Assembly: GCA_907163345.1 (NCBI GenBank)
Contig: CAJQUN010001077.1
Span: 1-64,000, forward strand
DNA length: 64,000 nt
Reading direction: 5' to 3'
DNA from: Haberlea rhodopensis
Taxonomy: Eukaryota > Streptophyta > Magnoliopsida > Lamiales > Gesneriaceae
The notes below the pieces were generated by a model, which saw only the letters and a program-made list of their open reading frames with translations, did not search any database and was not told the DNA's origin. This document shows, in pieces, positions 54,306 to 64,000 of this stretch. Position numbers and translations under genes: made by a program. The first letter of the stretch is position 1, and the number at the start of each line of letters is the position of its first letter.

Positions 54306-55732
54306 TAGAGCCGCACTTTTTAGCCATACCAGCCATATCAACCACCACCACATGAATATCCGCCATAGCCACCGTATCAGCCGGAGGTGCCATATTACCC
54401 AGTACCGCCAACGGAGCATGATGAGGACGACGATCACTGACGATCGTCGTCGACGTATGTGTTTTGCTTTTGCGCTTATTGTTTACTGTACATTGAGGCA
54501 ATGCACGTACGGAGTTTGGGGGGTATTACTGATAACTGCTGTTTCTCTTGCTACTTATCTTGCATGCCTATTCTATCATGAGATTATATTGTTTTTTAGC
54601 ACATAATTTTTTTTTTTGTGAAAAATGAGTTCATCGTTAAGAAATAATGAATTAGACTTGCAACGTATCGCATGATGAAATTAATCCCCATCTCAACTAG
54701 AGTCTTGAAGATTTTTGACTTGTTTGTGAATATCCGTGGTTGAGTTAATATTTCAAAATTGAGGAACATCTTGGGCACTTTTGAGTCATGGTTGAGTGAA
54801 ATATATATTGGAAAGTGAAATTTTTTGTTAACTATGATTTGTCTTGAACATCTTAAAGCACTCTAGAACCTATTTGAGGGCACTTTGAAGCAAAATTTTA
54901 TAATTAGAAACTTGACTTGGACATGATTTAGGCGATCTTTGGAACGTTTGAGCCTTTCAAGCTTACCCAGTCTATATCAATCCTTAGTGTCCAACTTTGA
55001 GCATGATTGAATAAGAATGGAAAATAGCCACCATTCGACTTTTGTTGATAAACTCATTATACCTACCTTATGTAGCCTAAAATGAAAAATATTTATCTTT
55101 ACCCCAAGGGAGTATAATGAATCTCACTAGATGCACATAAATGACTATATTTTAATGATCTTATTATGATAATGATTGATGAATGAGAAAAAGAAAAAAG
55201 AAGAAAGAAGAAAAAGCCTTGAAAAAAAAGCATGTATATAAGACCCAAATTGGCCAAGGCTAGACAAGAAAAAGAAGAGGAGCTTGAAATGTGCGAAAAT
55301 TTGAACGGTATATGATTATTCTCTCTTCTGCACTTATCTTATCTTATCTTTGAAACCGACACCCAAGACCTGACATTATAAGTAAGTCATTTTGATCCAA
55401 GTCTAGGGAATAATTACATTAGTGGAGAAGTGCTTGAAAAGTAGGCTTATGGAGCGCTTCATAGTAATCTTGACTTTGAGTTTATTAGCATTATTTGATC
55501 CCGAAAATATGTATGAAACTCAAGATTTACAATAACAGACAAGCACGTTCCGTTGGCTTAGGAGAAAACACTTCCTGTTGATTTTTGGATTGACTTATGG
55601 TTGATGTGTTAGTGGGATTTCTGAGGTTTTACAGTTGAGTTACGAAGTTAATTCGTTTAAAGTATTGAGGATGAACACTGCATTTTGATCTTATTGCTTG
55701 CTAGAGGACGATCAAGTCTAAGTTTGGGGAGG
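54306..55732 (+). mobile_element. 3' internal remnant of a gag-only-like element
   Basis: Plus-strand counterpart of 44741-46200. It holds the last codons of ORF2 (proline/tyrosine-rich, in broken frames), the ACGACGATC...GATCGTCGTC hairpin (54425-54451), a long untranslated stretch and the polypurine tract AAGTTTGGGGAGG at 55720-55732, directly followed by the LTR at 55733. The upstream portion of the element is missing. Confidence 0.75.
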
Positions 55733-57237
55733 TGATAAGGGTCAATATTACGCTTATTTTGTAATGATTTTTACTTATTTTCGTGTTGATTCCTGGATGA
55801 TGTTACACTTTTTGGTATTTATTTGTTTAGTTTCAGGAATCTAGGTGGGAAGTGGAAGAAGTAAGCTAGAAAGACGAAAACGGACCAAATCGAGGCTAGA
55901 AATGAAGATTTTAGAAACTGACATACTCGATCGATTGGCTGTTGAGCTCGATCGATCGACCGAGGCAGAGAATTTGGCCAACGAGAAGAAGTGATGCTCG
56001 ATCGATCGGTAGTTGATCTCGATCGATCGAGCATGGCAGGGAAATCATAAGCGAGACTGAAGAGTTCTAAATCAATCGACAGTTGATGCTAGATCGGTCG
56101 AGCGTGGCAGAAACATTCCTGGACGAGAAATCAGAGTGCTCGATCGTTCGTGACTTTTTCTGGATCGATCGAGCGACGGAGTTTTCTAAAAAAAAAAATA
56201 CATGATTGAGTTTGGTCCATTGAGAACACTTCCATCCACCTCCTCTTCTATAAATATCAGACATAGGGCACGAATTTGAAGAGTTGAACATCATATCATA
56301 CACCACAAAGCAACCGCTTATCATCCTCCAACATCCATACAATTTAAGAGAAAAATCATTTGAAGTGCAAGGAAGGAAGCAAGAGAAGAAGCAACGTTGC
56401 AACGCACGGATTCAACTCCTTCGTTATCGTACTTCTAAACTTTATTTGTTTTGATTTTCGAATTTCTTGATGTTTATTTGGTTGAGAAACAATTATTCAT
56501 CTTGCTACTTTGATTTGAGTATGAACTAAGTTTATTTTATCAAGATTAGAGAAGCTTGTGTTTGAGTTGATGATTTGAATGTTTATTGAGTGGATTAATT
56601 CTTTTGTGCATGATTTATATTTTTAATGCTATCAAAGCCTTGCTAATTTTGATTGAATTGTGATAATTATAATTTAGATCAATACGATATAATAAATCAT
56701 GTTGTATGTTAACGATTTAGATCGAGAGATTAAATCACATATGTGATAACTTTGGATTGAAAGATTTAAAGTTAACGGTTTTCATAGAGATTTATACAAT
56801 ATTAAATTGGTGATTAAGTGAACGAAAGTTACTTATTTCAATTTAATATTAGTTTCAATATAGAGTGAGAAAGTGTATTGATTATTTACGGGAATCCGTC
56901 ACCTTAAAAATTAATTGGATAGTAATTGTTTTTACAAACAAATCATTGACGATAACATAAGTGAACCGACATCTTGATAAATTTCTCGAGTGGAATTCCT
57001 TTGCATCTTCAAAGGAGTTGATTTAATTTTCAGTTTTTAAGTTTTCATTTTGATTAGTTAATTATTCATCTTTTTCGTAGGCTAAATATAATTTTTCTAA
57101 TTTTATTTGGTACTTATACGTTAGTCTCTGTGGGTACGACATCCCTATTTTTAAATCACTATACTAAACCTTGACACCGTGCACTTGCGGTATAAAATCG
57201 CTACACTGGAATTATTTGTTTAAATTAAAAGTGATCA
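55733..57237 (+). repeat. Athila-like LTR, plus strand
   Basis: 1505 bp, TGATAAGGGTCAATATTACG ... AGTGATCA. It acts as the 3' LTR for the remnant at left (polypurine tract before it) and as the 5' LTR for gag-pol at right (primer site after it). GATCGATC palindromes lie at 55927-56170, a TATA-like CTATAAATAT at 56248-56257, and the TGACACCGTGCACTTGCGGT box near 57172. Confidence 0.88.
56248..56257 (+). promoter_or_regulatory. TATA box in the Athila-like LTR
   Basis: CTATAAATAT, about one third into the LTR and after the GATCGATC array; the same string recurs in the truncated LTR at about 61723-61732. It is the likely start of element transcription. Confidence 0.55.
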
Positions 57238-57241
57238 AGTG

Positions 57242-57260
57242 TTTGGCGCCATTGTCGGGT
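57242..57260 (+). other. Primer binding site, diverged tRNA-Asp type
   Basis: TTTGGCGCCATTGTCGGGTAC shortly after the LTR end; it differs from the intact site at 49581-49599 at a few positions. Confidence 0.8.
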
Positions 57261-57414
57261 ACTAACTTTTACAACATCATACGAGATTAGTTAATTGTAA
57301 TTTAGCCAAAAAAAAATTTTTGTTTTGTTCGTTTGTCGTTTTTGACTATTTGGTTTACTGCATTTATTTTTCTTCTTTTGGGTTGATTTGTACAGGTAGA
57401 CATCTTCTTGGTGC

Positions 57415-58640
57415 ATGCTAAGGAGTAGCCATCCCATACTCGAGCCTTTTGACCTAGAAATTGGGCGAACTTTTCTTAGGAGAATACGAGAAGCTCGAAC
57501 GATGGCGGATAACAATCAAGTAGGGGGTGAGAATAATGAAGCACCAAATCCCAGATCTATGATGGACTTTGTACAACCAGCTTTCCATGGATCACTGTCA
57601 AGCATAACTAGGCCAAGTGTTCAAGCTAACAATTTTGAGATAAAGCCTGCAATAATTCAGATGATCCAGCATTCAGTAATGTTTGGGGGAGCAGCCACTG
57701 ATGACCCAAATGCTCACATCTCCAACTTCTTGGAGATTTGTGACACATTAAACACAATGGCGTTTCTGACGACGCCATCAGGTTACGGTTATTTCCCTTT
57801 TCCTTAAAAGATAAAGCTAAAGCGTGGTTAAATTCTTTACCTGCAGGATCCATTACCACTTGGGAGGGGATGACTCAAGCTTTGTTGTCTAAATATTTCC
57901 CCCCTTCCAAAACCGCGAAGATGCGAAACGATATCACCACATTTGGGCAATATGATCCTAAACTTTATATGAGGCGTGGGAACGTTTCAAGGACTTGCTT
58001 AGGAGATACCCACATCATGGTCTTTCTGTTTGGCTCATGCGAAAAACACCGGAAGCAGCTTATGAACTCTTGGAAGAGATGGTTTCTAATAGCTATCGAT
58101 GGCAATCAGAGAGGAATGTGCCAAAGAAACCAAGTGGAGTTCATCAAATTGACGACATCACTGCTATTTCGGCAACGTTAGAAGCATTGAATAAAAAGAT
58201 TGATAGCATGAGCGTGACAGCGATGCAAGGTCAAGTTATCAGTTGTGATTTATGTGGAAGCAATCATCCAAGCATCGAATGCCAGGCAGGTAATCCATTT
58301 ACTTCTAATGAGTCTGCTAATTATGTAGGATACAGGCAGCCCAATAACTCGTACTCAAATACTTACAACCCGGGATGGAGGAATCATCTAAATTTGCAAT
58401 GGTCCAACCAAAACAACGTGTTGAACCCACAACCACCACCGGGAAATGTACCTAAGCCGAGTATGGAGGAGCTCATGACCAAGTACATATCATCAACTGA
58501 AACTAGGATGCAAAACCAGGATGCATCTATAAAGAACTTGGAAGTACAAGTAGGGCAACTTGCAACATTGATTTCTGGACAAACTCAAGGTACACTACCA
58601 AGTGATACAGTGAAGAATCCAAGGAGCACGCAAATGCCAT
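57415..58640 (+). pseudogene. gag: Athila-like gag, frameshifted
   Basis: The ATG at 57415 opens MLRSSHPILEPFDLEIGRTF, close to the gag at 49408. The capsid segment (NNFEIKPAIIQMIQHS, DDPNAHISNFLEICDT) is open to 57807 but shifts near 57755. 57870-57990 continues (SKYFPPSKTAKMRND), an internal deletion removes the LPIWLQVQTF region, and 57995-58640 carries TPEAAYELLEEMVSNSYRW, the zinc finger CDLCGSNHPSIEC and the Q/N-rich tail ending RMQNQDASIKNLEVQ and GQLATLIS. Confidence 0.85.
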
Positions 58641-61600
58641 AGAACTAAGGAATGGAAAAGAGCTCAGGACACAGACTGAAGCAGAAGAAAGTCGTGGAAC
58701 CACCACTGAAGACAAGGGTAAGACCGAGGAAAATGTAACCGAAAAAGATAAGAATTCCAACACTACACCAATCACACACGCTGATAAGGTAGTAATTCCT
58801 CCCCCATTTCCCGCTGCATTAAAAAGAGCTAAAATGGACGCTGAATTTGGTAAGTTTCTTGAGGTATTTAAGAAATTGCATATTAATATACCATTCGCTG
58901 ATGCTCTACTTCAAATGCCTAGTTATGCTAAGTTTTGAAGGAAATTCTCTCTAACAAGCGAAAATTGGGCGAATACAAAACGGTAAGTTTTACGGAGGAG
59001 TGCTCAGCAATTGTGCAAAACAAAATGCCTCCAAAGTTAAAGGACCCAGGGAGTTTTACTATACCTTGCACTATAGGATCAGTCTCATTACTAAATCGTT
59101 ATGTGATTTGGGTGTGAGTATTAATTTGATGCCTTTTTCCATTTTTAGGAGGTTGGGACTAGGAGAGCCAAAACCTACTAAGGTTTCACTGCAGTTGGCG
59201 GATAGATCTGTCACATACCCCCGGGGAATCATCGAAGACGTATTAGTCAAAATGGACAAATTCATCTTCCCAGTTGATTTTCTAGTACTAGATAGGAAGA
59301 GGACACGGAGACACCACTGATCTTGGGCCGACCGCTCCTAGCAAAGGGGAAGGCAATCATAGATGTCCAACAAGGGAAGTTGATCCCCCGTGTAGGGGAG
59401 GATCAAGTTGTGTTTAATGTCTTTAAAGCACTTCAACACCCACACGACGAGCACATGTGTTTTAGTGTTGATATTATTGAGCTTTGACTGTTGATGTGTT
59501 GCAAGGTACACTCAAAGACAAAATGGAAGCATGCCTTGTGGAAGCTGATAAACAACATGACAAGGAGGAAATTGAGATTATAGCTCATTTGAACAACATC
59601 ATTCCTTACATGAAACGAGCCACTGAAAATCTTGGAGAGTTAGGACAAAGAGACATTAAACCTCAACGGCCATCCATCGAAGAATCACCCACTCTCGAAC
59701 TAAAGCCTCTCCCCATCTCATCTCAAGTATGTATTCTTAGATTCTGGAAATTCATTACCAATCATTATTTATTTGTCCTTGACAGGTGAAAACGAGGGAA
59801 AGCTTCTTAAGGTCCTTAGGGAGCACAAGAAGGCATTTGGATGGAAGATAGCAGATATTAAAGGAATTAATACAGCCCTGTGCATGCATAAAATTCTGAT
59901 GGAAGACACATTCAAGCCCGTGGTACAACCACAACACCGTCTCAATCCAAAAATGCAAGAGGTAGTCAAAGCCGGGGTCATTAAGCTAATGGACGCAGGT
60001 ATTATCTACCCTATCTCTGATAGTTCATGGGTAAGTCCTATTCAATGTGTACCAAAGAAGGGAGGCATTACTATTGTCCCTAATGAGAACAATGAGTTGA
60101 TACCTAGTAGAACAATAACAGGGTGGAGAGTGTGCATTGACTATATGATGTTAGTCAACTCGTAAAGATCACTTTCGGTTATGACTTTTATTGCTTTCTA
60201 GATGGGTATTCGGGGTATAACCAAATCGCTATTACACCTGAGGACCAAAAGAAAACTACTCACTTGCCCTTATGGTACATTTGCCTTTAGACGAATGCCA
60301 TTTGGATTATGTAATGCACCTGCTACTTTTCAAAGATGCATGTTATCCATATTCCATGACATGATAGAGAAATTCTTATAAGTATTCATGGATGACTTCT
60401 CTTTTTTTTAATCTTCATTTGATATATGTTTATATAACTTGGCTATGGTGTTGACGAGGTGCGAGGAGACGAATCTTGTATTGAATTGGGAGAAGTGTCA
60501 CTTCATGGTCCAAGAAGATATAATCTTGGAACACAAGATATCCGAAAAGGTTATTGAAGTGGACTGAGCAAAAATCCAAGTGATAAAATTGCCACCACCA
60601 ACAACAGTGAAAGGAATCCGAAGATTTTTAGGCCATGCGGGATTTTATCGTCGATTCATTAAGGATTTCTCAAAAAAATCTAAACCCTTATCTCATTTAT
60701 TAACTAAAGATGCACCTTATGAATTTAATTCTGATTGTGTGCAGGCATTCAAGATTCTCAAGGAGAAACTGGTAACATCACCTGTTTTTGTAGCACCTGA
60801 TTGGGAGTTACCCTTTGAACTAATGTGCGATGCTAGTGACACGATGGTAGGAGCAGTTTTAGGCCAAAATAGGAACAAGGTATTTCATACCATCTACTAT
60901 GCTAGTCGCACTTTGAATGAAGCACAAATAAATTATGCCACTACTGAAAAAGAGCTTCTAGCCATAGTTTTCGCATTCGATAAGTTTCACTCCTATCTAT
61001 GTCTTGCCAAAGTTATTGTCTACACCGATCATGATGCACTTAAGTACTTACTTGCAAAGAAAGATGCCAAACCACGCTTGATTAGGTGGATATTGTTGTT
61101 GCAATAATTTGACTTGGAGATAAGAGATAAGAAGGGTGTACAGAATGTGGTAGCAGATCATTTGTCTCGAATTGAAAATGACGATGATACAATTGAAAGT
61201 GAGGTAGAAGAAATTAATGAGAAATTTCCTGATGAGCAATTTTTTAACGCTGACGTTTTACCTTGTTATGCACATTATGCAAATTATATTGCTAGTGGAA
61301 TCCTCCCACAAAATCTGACTTTTTATCAAAATAAATTTTTTTTTCTGAGGTTAAACATCTTATGTGGGAGGAGCCCTACTTGTTCAAAGTTTGCGCAGAT
61401 AACATTATAATGAGATGTATCCCCGAGGGAGATATGAAATCTATCTTGAAGCGGTGCCATAGTGGAGAGATAGGTGGGCTTTTTGGCCCAACCAAAACAG
61501 ATGCTAAGGTACTTGACTCCGGCTTCTATTGGCCAACGTTGTTTAAGGATGCATTCAGGTATGTTTCCACATGTGATAGATGTCAAAGGTTCGGTAATAT

Positions 61601-61705
61601 CTCTAAGAGAAATGAATTGCCCTTAAATAATATTCTTGAATGCGAGCTTTTTGATGTGTGGGGAATAGATTTTATGGGACCTTTCCCAAGTTCATGTTCA
61701 AACAA
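58641..61705 (+). pseudogene. pol: Athila-like pol, stops, truncated in integrase
   Basis: After a K/E-rich linker comes the protease region (58850-59320: LQMPSYA, LSNKRKLGEY, CDLGVSINLMPFSIF, YPRGIIEDVLV). RT follows at 59773-60165 (VQPQHRLNPKMQEVVK, PISDSSWVSPIQCVPKKGG), then a broken stretch with RRMPFGLCNAPATFQRC and the catalytic FMDD at 60385-60396. RT thumb and RNase H are at 60580-61107 (RRFLGHAGFYRRFIKDFS, CDASDTMVGAVLGQ, YASRTLNEAQ, YTDHDALKYLL). The integrase zinc finger and start are at 61114-61705 (VADHLSRIEN, GGLFGPTKTDAKVLDSGFYW, CDRCQRFGN, DVWGIDFMGPFPSS). At least five stops or shifts; it ends at the LTR junction. Confidence 0.88.
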
Positions 61706-62711
61706 ATACATCCACCTCCTCTTCTATAAATATCAGACCTAAGGCAATAATTTGAAGATTGAACATCATATCATACACCACAAAGCAGCCTCTTATCATC
61801 CTCCAACATCCATACAATTTAAGAGAAAAAATCCTTTGAAGTGCAAGGAAGGAAGCAAGAGAAGAAGCAACGTTGCAACGCACGGATTCAAATCCTTCGT
61901 TATCGTACTTCAAAACTTTATTTGTTTTGATTTTCGAATTTCTTGATGTTTATTTGGTTGAGAAACAATTATTCATCTTGCTATTTTGATTTGAATATGA
62001 ACTAAGTTTATTTTATCATGATTAGGGAAGCTTGTGTTTGAGTTGATGATTTGAATGTTTATTGAGTGGATTAATTCTTTTGTGCATTTATAATTTTAAT
62101 GCTATCAAAGCCTTGCTAATTTTGATTGAATTGTGATCATTATAATTTAGATCAATACGATATAATAAATCATGTTGTATGTTAACGATTTAGATCGAAA
62201 GATTAAATCGCATATGTGATAACTTTGGATTGAAAGATTTAAAGTTAACTGTTTATATAGAGATTCATGCAATATTAAATTGGTGATTAAGTGAACGAAA
62301 GTTACTTGTTTCAATTTAATATTAGTTTCAAGATAGCTTAAGAAAGTGTATTGATTATTTTACGGGAGTCCGTCACCTTAAGAATTAGTTGGATAGTAAT
62401 TGTTTTTACAAACAAATCATTGACGATAGCACAAGTGAACCGACATCTTGATAAATTTCTCGAGTGGAATTCCTTCGCATCTTCAAATGAGTTGATTTAA
62501 TTTTCATTTTTTAAGTTTTCATTTTGGTTAGTTAATTATTCATCTTTTTCGTAGGCTAAATATAATTTTTCTGATTTTATTTGGTACTTATACCTTAGTC
62601 ATTGTGGGTACGACATCCCTATTTTTAAATCACTATACTAAAACTTGACACCGTGCACTTGCGGTATAAAATCGCTACACTGGAATTAATTGTTTAAAAT
62701 AAAAGCGATCA
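61706..62711 (+). repeat. 5'-truncated Athila-like LTR
   Basis: Matches 56231-57237 (CATCCACCTCCTCTTCTATA onward, TGACACCGTGCACTTGCGGT, AAAGCGATCA) with scattered substitutions. It lacks the first roughly 500 bp, including all GATCGATC palindromes. Confidence 0.87.
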
Positions 62712-62712
62712 T

Positions 62713-63869
62713 TGACTAAATTGATCATCTACCAGATCATCTACCGGATCATCTACCGGACTACCAGCAGACCTCGAAGCTCCAACCAGTAGACGTCGAC
62801 CTGTAGATCTTGAGCATTAGACGTCGACAAGCGAACTTCGAGCAGTAGAGTTCGACCAACCAGTAGATGTCGACCAGTAGACGTTGAGCTGTAGACTCAA
62901 CCAGTAGAGGCCAGCGGATTCGAACCAGTAGAGGCTAGCGGACTTCGAACCAGTAGAGGCCATCGGACTTCGAATAGTAGAGGTCAGCAACTCGACCAAT
63001 AGATGCAAGTAGACATGTTCTACTTGAACAAATCAGCAGCCTTCCAACAATAGCCAGAAAGCAGAATATGACTGTTGCAATGTTTGAAAGCTTACCAAAA
63101 CTGTCACAACGGTTATATTCTTCTACCTAACATATATATAATTACTTGGAGCTATATATACATGATTTGGAAGCTCAATAACAGCTGATTGGAGATCAAT
63201 CCAGGCCTTCCGAAGCAAAACCACTTGGGATTCAATTGGTGAACTTCAAAGACAAAAGCTGCTAAATGAATAGCACTCCCCAAACCTTTGTCACCTCTTA
63301 TCTTGTTGTATCAGATTCATTATGGAATCATTGGTGCCTTTGTATTCACTCTATTCATTGTATTTGTGAGCTAAAATAGAAGAGTGAATACCATTGTAAC
63401 AGTTTGTGATTCATCACAACTGGATGGGAAGTCTTTGTATGTAAGACGTTAAAGAACATACATAGTTGAGTTGCTAGGAGTTCTAGTTGGATGGGGAATG
63501 CCCAACTGGATCGGGTTTGTACAAAGAGTTGTATAAACCAAAGTCTTATAGTGTATCCTTCCATGATACGGAAGAATGGGAGACGTAGAAGCATTGTGCT
63601 TCGAACTTCCAGAAACAAATGCTTGTGTTATTTACTTTACTGCATTTATTTACCTTATTATTTTTATGTATTTTCTTGCATATCTTTAAAATATCTTTCA
63701 AATGATTAATCAGTCTTAGAGCGGTTTCTGTCAAGTGTCTTCCGCTCGGTTTTGTAACCGAACTCGATATAATCTTTCGGTGCAATTATTTCAAAAACAC
63801 AAACTATTGAAATTCAAGTTGGTTGAACTCGGTGTGGAATGGCAACCCACCCTGGAATCGATCCTAACT
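62713..63869 (+). mobile_element. Diverged Copia LTR in plus orientation
   Basis: Compared with the reverse complement of the LTR at 985-2139 it shows the same landmarks: GGAGTTCTAGTTGGATGGG, GGGTTTGTACAA, AAAGTCTT, GGGAGACGTAGAAG, TTCGAACTTCCAGAAACA and the end GATCCTAAC, followed by a primer site. U3 (62735-63010) is filled by ACCAGTAGA(C/G)GTCGA-type repeats. TATA-like CTATATATACAT at 63152-63163. The left end lies against the Athila LTR and is uncertain; the element continues off the window to the right. Confidence 0.7.
62735..63010 (+). repeat. Short tandem repeats in the Copia U3
   Basis: About 15 imperfect copies of ACCAGTAGACGTCGA or ACCAGTAGAGGCCAGCGG-like units. Small open frames on either strand come from this repeat. 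Confidence 0.75.
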
Positions 63870-63871
63870 AG

Positions 63872-63883
63872 TGGCATCAGCGA
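63872..63883 (+). other. Degenerate initiator-Met primer binding site
   Basis: TGGCATCAGCGA, two mismatches from TGGTATCAGAGC plus the final base, two bases after the inferred LTR end. This fits an old copy. Confidence 0.55.
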
Positions 63884-64000
63884 CATGTTGTTCTTGGAAA
63901 TCATTTTAACCTATTTTAGATCTTTAAAGAAAACTTTCTCATGAGCATGAAATTATTTTCTTAGCATAATTTTTAAAAACTTGGTGTATGAAACTTTTTA
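63884..64000. other. Start of Copia internal region, no gene seen
   Basis: Just over 100 bases up to the window edge without a recognisable coding start. The short plus-strand frame that crosses 63869 begins inside the LTR and is not called. Confidence 0.4.

Larger units (their letters stand above)
57238..62711 (+). mobile_element. Athila/Tat-like Gypsy with gag-pol, 3' deleted
   Basis: With the 5' LTR at 55733-57237, it comprises primer site, gag, protease, RT, RNase H and the first part of integrase. At about 61705 it jumps directly into the TATA region of its own LTR type and ends at 62711. The integrase end, 3' untranslated region, polypurine tract and about 500 bp of the 3' LTR are deleted. 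It is the only Athila-like copy in the window that keeps RT. Confidence 0.85.

Noticed and set aside
1..64000. CRISPR arrays, rRNA or tRNA genes
   Set aside because: Repeats here are LTRs or tandem units without spacer structure. Strings matching tRNA 3' ends are only 12-19 bases and sit at LTR ends, so they are primer binding sites, not tRNA genes.

Overview
This is a gene-poor, retrotransposon-dense stretch of a flowering-plant nuclear genome, probably a eudicot. Plant-type LTR retrotransposons of the Ty1-copia and Ty3-gypsy superfamilies fill most of it, with tRNA-iMet-type (TGGTATCAGAGC) and tRNA-Asp-type (TGGCGCCGTTGCCGGGGA) primer binding sites. The only host genes I can defend are a tandem cluster of small auxin-up RNA (SAUR) genes at 15.5-26.4 kb. 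I saw no bacterial genes, rRNA, tRNA or CRISPR. All similarities below were judged by eye.

Layout. 0.7-13.1 kb: a foldback, Mutator-like element whose two halves form a large palindrome (9-bp target duplication CAATACCCT). It is split by a 10.7-kb minus-strand Copia element (985-11682) with two long LTRs, an open gag, a frameshifted pol and a broken extra ORF 3' of pol. 13.1-15.2 kb: no gene. 15.2-27 kb: SAUR cluster made of a duplicated block. One SAUR is intact (25460-25744), three are frameshifted, and one survives only as a 3'-UTR-like remnant. The cluster is interrupted by a 354-bp TRIM (18825-19178) with identical 141-bp LTRs and by a 4.4-kb internally deleted Copia (19531-23940, duplication GAAAG).

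27.2-34.2 kb: a deleted Gypsy element (27175-30668) abuts a minus-strand Athila/Tat-like Gypsy that keeps only its 5' LTR, gag and part of its protease. 34.2-51.2 kb: a decayed Copia pol that acted as a landing pad. Its reverse transcriptase is split at 35966/42359 by Athila-like LTR pieces that enclose a 5'-truncated chromovirus-type Gypsy (37375-41808). Its 3' LTR is split by a complete non-autonomous Athila-like element (43261-51087, duplication GTAAG) that carries gag and a putative plant transposon-domain ORF but no pol.

51.2-54.3 kb: AT-rich DNA with degenerate repeats and a solo Copia LTR (51667-52820, duplication AAATA). 54.3-62.7 kb: plus-strand Athila-like sequence. An internal 3' remnant, a full LTR, gag-pol, and a truncated LTR fused directly to the integrase. 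62.7-64 kb: a diverged Copia LTR in plus orientation and its primer binding site.

The insertions give a relative history. The SAUR tandem duplication predates the TRIM and Copia insertions within it. The decayed Copia at 34-43 kb predates the two gypsy layers inside it. The TRIM, the 4.4-kb Copia and the 7.8-kb gag-only element look youngest. Most coding sequence here is broken; the intact SAUR is the one clearly functional host gene.
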